The notes under the pieces are model-generated. The model saw only the letters and a list, made by a program, of their open reading frames with translations, was not told the DNA's origin and searched no databases. A program made the position numbers and the translations under genes. 64,000 nucleotides of DNA from Nonomuraea roseoviolacea subsp. carminata (lineage in GTDB: Bacteria; Actinomycetota; Actinomycetes; Streptosporangiales; Streptosporangiaceae): NCBI RefSeq assembly GCF_024172185.1, contig NZ_JAMZEC010000001.1, positions 6,789,001-6,853,000 on the forward strand, written 5' to 3'. Below, piece after piece: positions 60,901 through 64,000 of the stretch. Each line of letters starts with the position of its first letter. Position 1 is the stretch's first letter.

Positions 60901-62994
60901 GTGGAGGACGTGCCGGGGCTCACGTGGTGGCGGGTGCTGTGGGTGAGGTTGCTTCTCGAGCCATCGAGCCTGCTGCCGTCATGGGTGAGATACGCGCTGG
61001 GCGTCATACTGGTGGCGGCGGCCGGTGGGGGAGCCGTGTGGCTGCTCGCTCGCACGCTTCAGCCCTGGGGCGTCGGTGAGGAGCAGTCCGGCGGGATCGT
61101 CGTGTTCACGAACGTCGTCAAGCTGCTGGCGCTACTGGTGATGTGCTGGGCGGTCCTGGCGTACGCCGTTCACAACCGCCCGACGCGCTTCCGCTGGCGC
61201 AACCCGAGACCGCGGACCGCGGACCCCGACGGGCTGCGGGCTCTGGTGGCGGAAGCGGCGGAGCTGGTGGGCTGGGACCGGCCGCTCCCGGTCATCCGCC
61301 TCAGCGCGTGGCCGAAGGTGATCGTGATCCGGAGGTTCCACGGGGGTGTGGTCAAGCTCGGTGTGCCCTTGCTGCTCGGCCTCAGCAAGGAGGAGCTGCG
61401 CGTCATCCTCGTGCGCGAGCTCATCCTGTCCCACAGGGTGCCGAGACGCCTCATGTCGGTCCTCGGCCTGAACTCCGAGGACCTCGAGCGGGCGGCGAGA
61501 GGTGAGCGGTTCCGGTGGCGGCCCTGGCTACGCGCGCACGCCTACAGAATGCGGCGTGACCTGTGGGAGGACACCGGGGAGATGGTGGGCGGCGCGCAGA
61601 TCCTCGAGCGTGCGACGTGGCGCGAGAACCTGATCATCCATGCCTTCGTCTGGCACCTCCGGCGTCATGTGCACACGATGCCGTTCCCGACCTACTTCAC
61701 CGACGTCTACCGCTCCTTCGGCCGGTTGCTCGCCGAGGACGACCTGCTGGCGCGGATCGCCCCGAACGTGGACTCGTACTGGATCGAAGAGATCGACGCG
61801 CACGAGCGGAGGCTCACCGAGGAGTTCGGCTGGAAGCCGGGCAGACCCGTGGACCCTGTCACCGATCCGGCGCTGACCGACCTGCCCGCGAAGGTGGAGC
61901 ACAGACTCGGCCGGGTCCTGCTGCGTTACTACACCAACGACCGGAACACGGCGCGCCGGAGCCTCCCCCTGGCGGAAACCACAGCCGAGCAGTGGCTCTT
62001 GCACCACGAGGACCAGCTCGAACAGCTACGCGCCGCCGCCCGCGCCGTCCTCGGCGGCTCCCACAAGATCACCGACCTGGTCCGCCTCGCCGCCGACGAC
62101 GGCCGTCTCAAGGAGCTTGACTGGTGGCACGCCAAGACCGTGTGCCCCCACCCCACCCGAGCCGTCTGCGTCCTGCTCCCCCTTCTCCAGGTCGGTCTGC
62201 GCCGTCAGGGGTACGTCCACCACGACCCCGTACGGCAGCGACTCCTGACCGGCCCCGAAGGGGACAAGGTGGACGTGGTACAACTGGCCGGGAAGATCGC
62301 CGCAGAGCTTCGCGAAGGGGGCGACATGGCCCGACATGACCCCGACGAGGACGCCCGCCGCCTCGCCGCGGAGTCGCTGGCCGGTGGCGACGCGACCGGG
62401 TGGTTCGAGCGCCTGTACGCCGGGTCGGCGGCGGGCGAGGCGGTCGTCCCCTGGGACTCCGGCGGCCCGCACCCGTTGCTCGTCGCCTGGACGGAGGGGC
62501 ATGAGCCCGAGCGGCGCGACTCGCCGAAGGCGCTGGTCGTGGGCGCCGGGCTGGGGGACGACGCCGAGCACGTGGCCGCCCTCGGCTACGCCACGACGGC
62601 GTTCGACGTCAGCGAGTCCGCCGTGCGCCTGGCCCAGGAGCGCTTCCCCGGCACGGCCGTCTCCTACCAGGTCGCCGACCTGTTCGACCCGCCCGCCGGG
62701 TGGCGCCGCGCGTTCGACCTGGTCGTGGAGATCATGACGGTGCAGGCGCTGCCCGAGCCGCTGCACCAGGACGCCATCGAACGGATCGCCTCCTTCGTCC
62801 GGCCCGGCGGCACGCTGCTGGTCATCGCCTCCGGCCGGGACGAGGGCGATCCCGCGGGGGCGCCCCCGTGGCCGCTGACCCGGGCGGAGGTCACGGCGTT
62901 CGCGGTCGGCGGGCTCGGGGTGGGCGAGATCGAGGACCTGCGCGAGCCGGGCCGCCGCCGCTGGCGCGCCACCTTCCACCGCCTCACGAGCTAG
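60901..62994 (+). CDS. Membrane M48-like (degenerate) peptidase domain fused to a SAM methyltransferase
   Basis: 697 codons open without a stop from GTG 60901 (SD gagggagg). Residues 1-100 contain two TM segments; residues ~100-200 resemble the M48 peptidase core (KLGVPLLLGLSKEELRVILVRELILSH), but HExxH reads RELIL. Residues ~476-697 form a TPMT-like SAM methyltransferase (KALVVGAGLGDDAEHVAALGY, FDVSESAV). An internal ATG at 62326 (residue 476) has SD gaaggggg 4-5 bases upstream, so the methyltransferase could also be made alone. Either a true fusion or two genes whose separating stop was lost. Confidence 0.75.
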   Translation: MEDVPGLTWWRVLWVRLLLEPSSLLPSWVRYALGVILVAAAGGGAVWLLARTLQPWGVGEEQSGGIVVFTNVVKLLALLVMCWAVLAYAVHNRPTRFRWRNPRPRTADPDGLRALVAEAAELVGWDRPLPVIRLSAWPKVIVIRRFHGGVVKLGVPLLLGLSKEELRVILVRELILSHRVPRRLMSVLGLNSEDLERAARGERFRWRPWLRAHAYRMRRDLWEDTGEMVGGAQILERATWRENLIIHAFVWHLRRHVHTMPFPTYFTDVYRSFGRLLAEDDLLARIAPNVDSYWIEEIDAHERRLTEEFGWKPGRPVDPVTDPALTDLPAKVEHRLGRVLLRYYTNDRNTARRSLPLAETTAEQWLLHHEDQLEQLRAAARAVLGGSHKITDLVRLAADDGRLKELDWWHAKTVCPHPTRAVCVLLPLLQVGLRRQGYVHHDPVRQRLLTGPEGDKVDVVQLAGKIAAELREGGDMARHDPDEDARRLAAESLAGGDATGWFERLYAGSAAGEAVVPWDSGGPHPLLVAWTEGHEPERRDSPKALVVGAGLGDDAEHVAALGYATTAFDVSESAVRLAQERFPGTAVSYQVADLFDPPAGWRRAFDLVVEIMTVQALPEPLHQDAIERIASFVRPGGTLLVIASGRDEGDPAGAPPWPLTRAEVTAFAVGGLGVGEIEDLREPGRRRWRATFHRLTS

Positions 62995-64000
62995 GCGAGG
63001 ACGGCGTCCAGCAGCAGGGAGCCCGCTCCCAGCAGGGCGGCGTCCCGGCCGGCCCGCGCCGGCGCGATCTCCAGGTCGCGCGTGGCCAGCGGCAGGCACC
63101 GCTCGTAGACCGCGGCCCGGATCGAGGTGATGAGCGGTTCGGCCGCCGAGAGGCTGCCGCCGACGGCCACCACGTCGGGGTTGAAGAAGTTCACGAGCAC
63201 GGTGAGCACCTCGCCGATGCGGCGCCCGGCGGTGCGGACCATGCTGGTCGCCTCCGGCACGGCGTCGTTGACCAGGTCGACGACGTCGGAGGTGTGCCGC
63301 ACCGCGACGCCCGCGTCGGCCAGCGCGGCGATGAGGGCGGCGCCGCTGGCGTACGCCTCCAGGCAGTCGTGGTGGCCGCAGGCGCAGATCACGGAGGAGT
63401 CGGAGCTGACCCGCACGTGGCTGATGTCGCCGGCCGCGCCCCGGCCGCGGTGCAGGCGGCCGTCGACGATGGCGCCGCACCCTATGCCGGTGCCCACCTT
63501 GAGCACCATGAGGTTCTCGCGGCCCGGCCAGGAGCGGGCCTCGCCGGCGGCCATGAGGTTGGCGTCGTTCTCGACCAGGACGGGCAGGTCGTAGCGGGCG
63601 CGCAGGTGGTCGGCGACGGGGAAGTCGTTCCAGCCGGGCATGCGCGAGGGCGTCACCACGCGTAACGTCGCCGGGTCCACGGGGCCGGGCACGCCGGTCC
63701 CGACGCCGCGCAGCGGCACCGACGGCGGCACCCGCTCGGCCAGCAGCCGGTCGAACGCGTCCGCCAGCAGGTCGAGCGTCGCCTCCGGCCCCTCGGTGAT
63801 CTCGCACGGGACCTCCTCGACGACCAGCGGGGCGCCGCTGAGGTCGAGCAGCCCGAGCCGGGCGTGGTGGGCGCCGAGGTCGGCGACCGCGAGCACGCCG
63901 GCCGTCGGCGACAGGCACAGGCGGCGCGGCCTGCGTCCGCCGCGCGAGGTGCCGGAGCCCTCCTCGACCAGCAGTCCGGCTTCGATGAGCTCCTCCACGC
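62991..64000 (-). CDS. ROK-family protein (transcriptional repressor/sugar kinase), 5' end outside window
   Basis: The frame is open to the window edge, so the N-terminal HTH region is only partly visible (ELIEAGLLVEEGSGTSRGGRRPR). The rest is a ROK domain: VENDANL, VGTGIGCG, CACGHHDCLEAYASG (Zn motif CxCGxxxCxE). With the C-terminal part of the HTH present, a NagC/XylR-like repressor is more likely than a pure kinase. Its 3' end overlaps that of the methyltransferase fusion gene by 4 bp (62991-62994). Confidence 0.88.
   Translation of the reverse strand, partial: VEELIEAGLLVEEGSGTSRGGRRPRRLCLSPTAGVLAVADLGAHHARLGLLDLSGAPLVVEEVPCEITEGPEATLDLLADAFDRLLAERVPPSVPLRGVGTGVPGPVDPATLRVVTPSRMPGWNDFPVADHLRARYDLPVLVENDANLMAAGEARSWPGRENLMVLKVGTGIGCGAIVDGRLHRGRGAAGDISHVRVSSDSSVICACGHHDCLEAYASGAALIAALADAGVAVRHTSDVVDLVNDAVPEATSMVRTAGRRIGEVLTVLVNFFNPDVVAVGGSLSAAEPLITSIRAAVYERCLPLATRDLEIAPARAGRDAALLGAGSLLLDAVLA

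Overview
The window is very GC-rich (roughly 70-75% by eye), uses many GTG and some TTG starts, and encodes F420-type oxidoreductases, a eukaryotic-type glutamine synthetase (GlnII), NarL/LuxR two-component pairs, MsiK/UgpC-type ABC ATPases, SWIM/DUF5691/DUF5682 proteins and abundant TetR/HxlR/PadR/LacI/Lrp regulators. This points to a filamentous actinomycete. A Streptosporangiaceae genus such as Nonomuraea is my best guess, made by recognition and not by search.

Layout. 1-7.5 kb: the 3' part of a secreted subtilisin-like protease with a C-terminal malectin-like domain, then an orphan cytochrome c oxidase subunit I, a type II NADH dehydrogenase and a metallo-beta-lactamase-fold hydrolase. 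7.5-17 kb: an EEP-family hydrolase, an SDR, a multi-sugar ABC ATPase divergent from a LacI regulator with matching operators, a coupled hydrolase/acyltransferase pair and a histidine kinase/response regulator pair. 17-22.4 kb: small regulator-enzyme modules (HxlR with an NADH-dehydrogenase-like flavoprotein; PadR with a secreted hydrolase and a deazaflavin-dependent reductase), an SRPBCC protein and GrpB. 22.4-24.1 kb: a decaying IS200/IS605 element with an altered TnpA catalytic motif and a frameshifted tnpB.

24.4-34 kb: glutathione peroxidase, two related secreted lytic-transglycosylase-like proteins, TetR with a diiron ferritin-like enzyme (twin perfect operators), a CMD-family protein, a lipoprotein followed by a large membrane FtsH-like AAA protease, and glnII. 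34-47 kb: aldehyde dehydrogenase, serine hydrolase, a DUF1772/NmrA pair, a transposase remnant, hydrolases, deaminases, cytochrome bd oxidase (cydAB), an LLM oxidoreductase, an Lrp regulator and an ATP-dependent DNA ligase.

48-56 kb: the most interesting block, a five-gene tightly packed operon SWIM - DUF5691 - MoxR AAA ATPase - DUF5682 - VWA. MoxR and VWA proteins normally act together as an ATP-driven remodelling or metal-insertion machine; the other three have no established function, and three of the five carry repetitive hypervariable linkers. 56-64 kb: two MFS exporters flanking a TetR gene with a dense operator array, an enolase-superfamily protein that lacks canonical catalytic residues, an in-frame fusion of a degenerate M48-peptidase-like membrane domain with a SAM methyltransferase, and a ROK-family gene cut by the window end.

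No rRNA, tRNA or CRISPR array was seen. The window offers three separate oxygen-respiration parts (orphan CtaD, NDH-2 and cytochrome bd), and many genes sit in compact regulator-plus-target modules whose candidate operators can be read directly.
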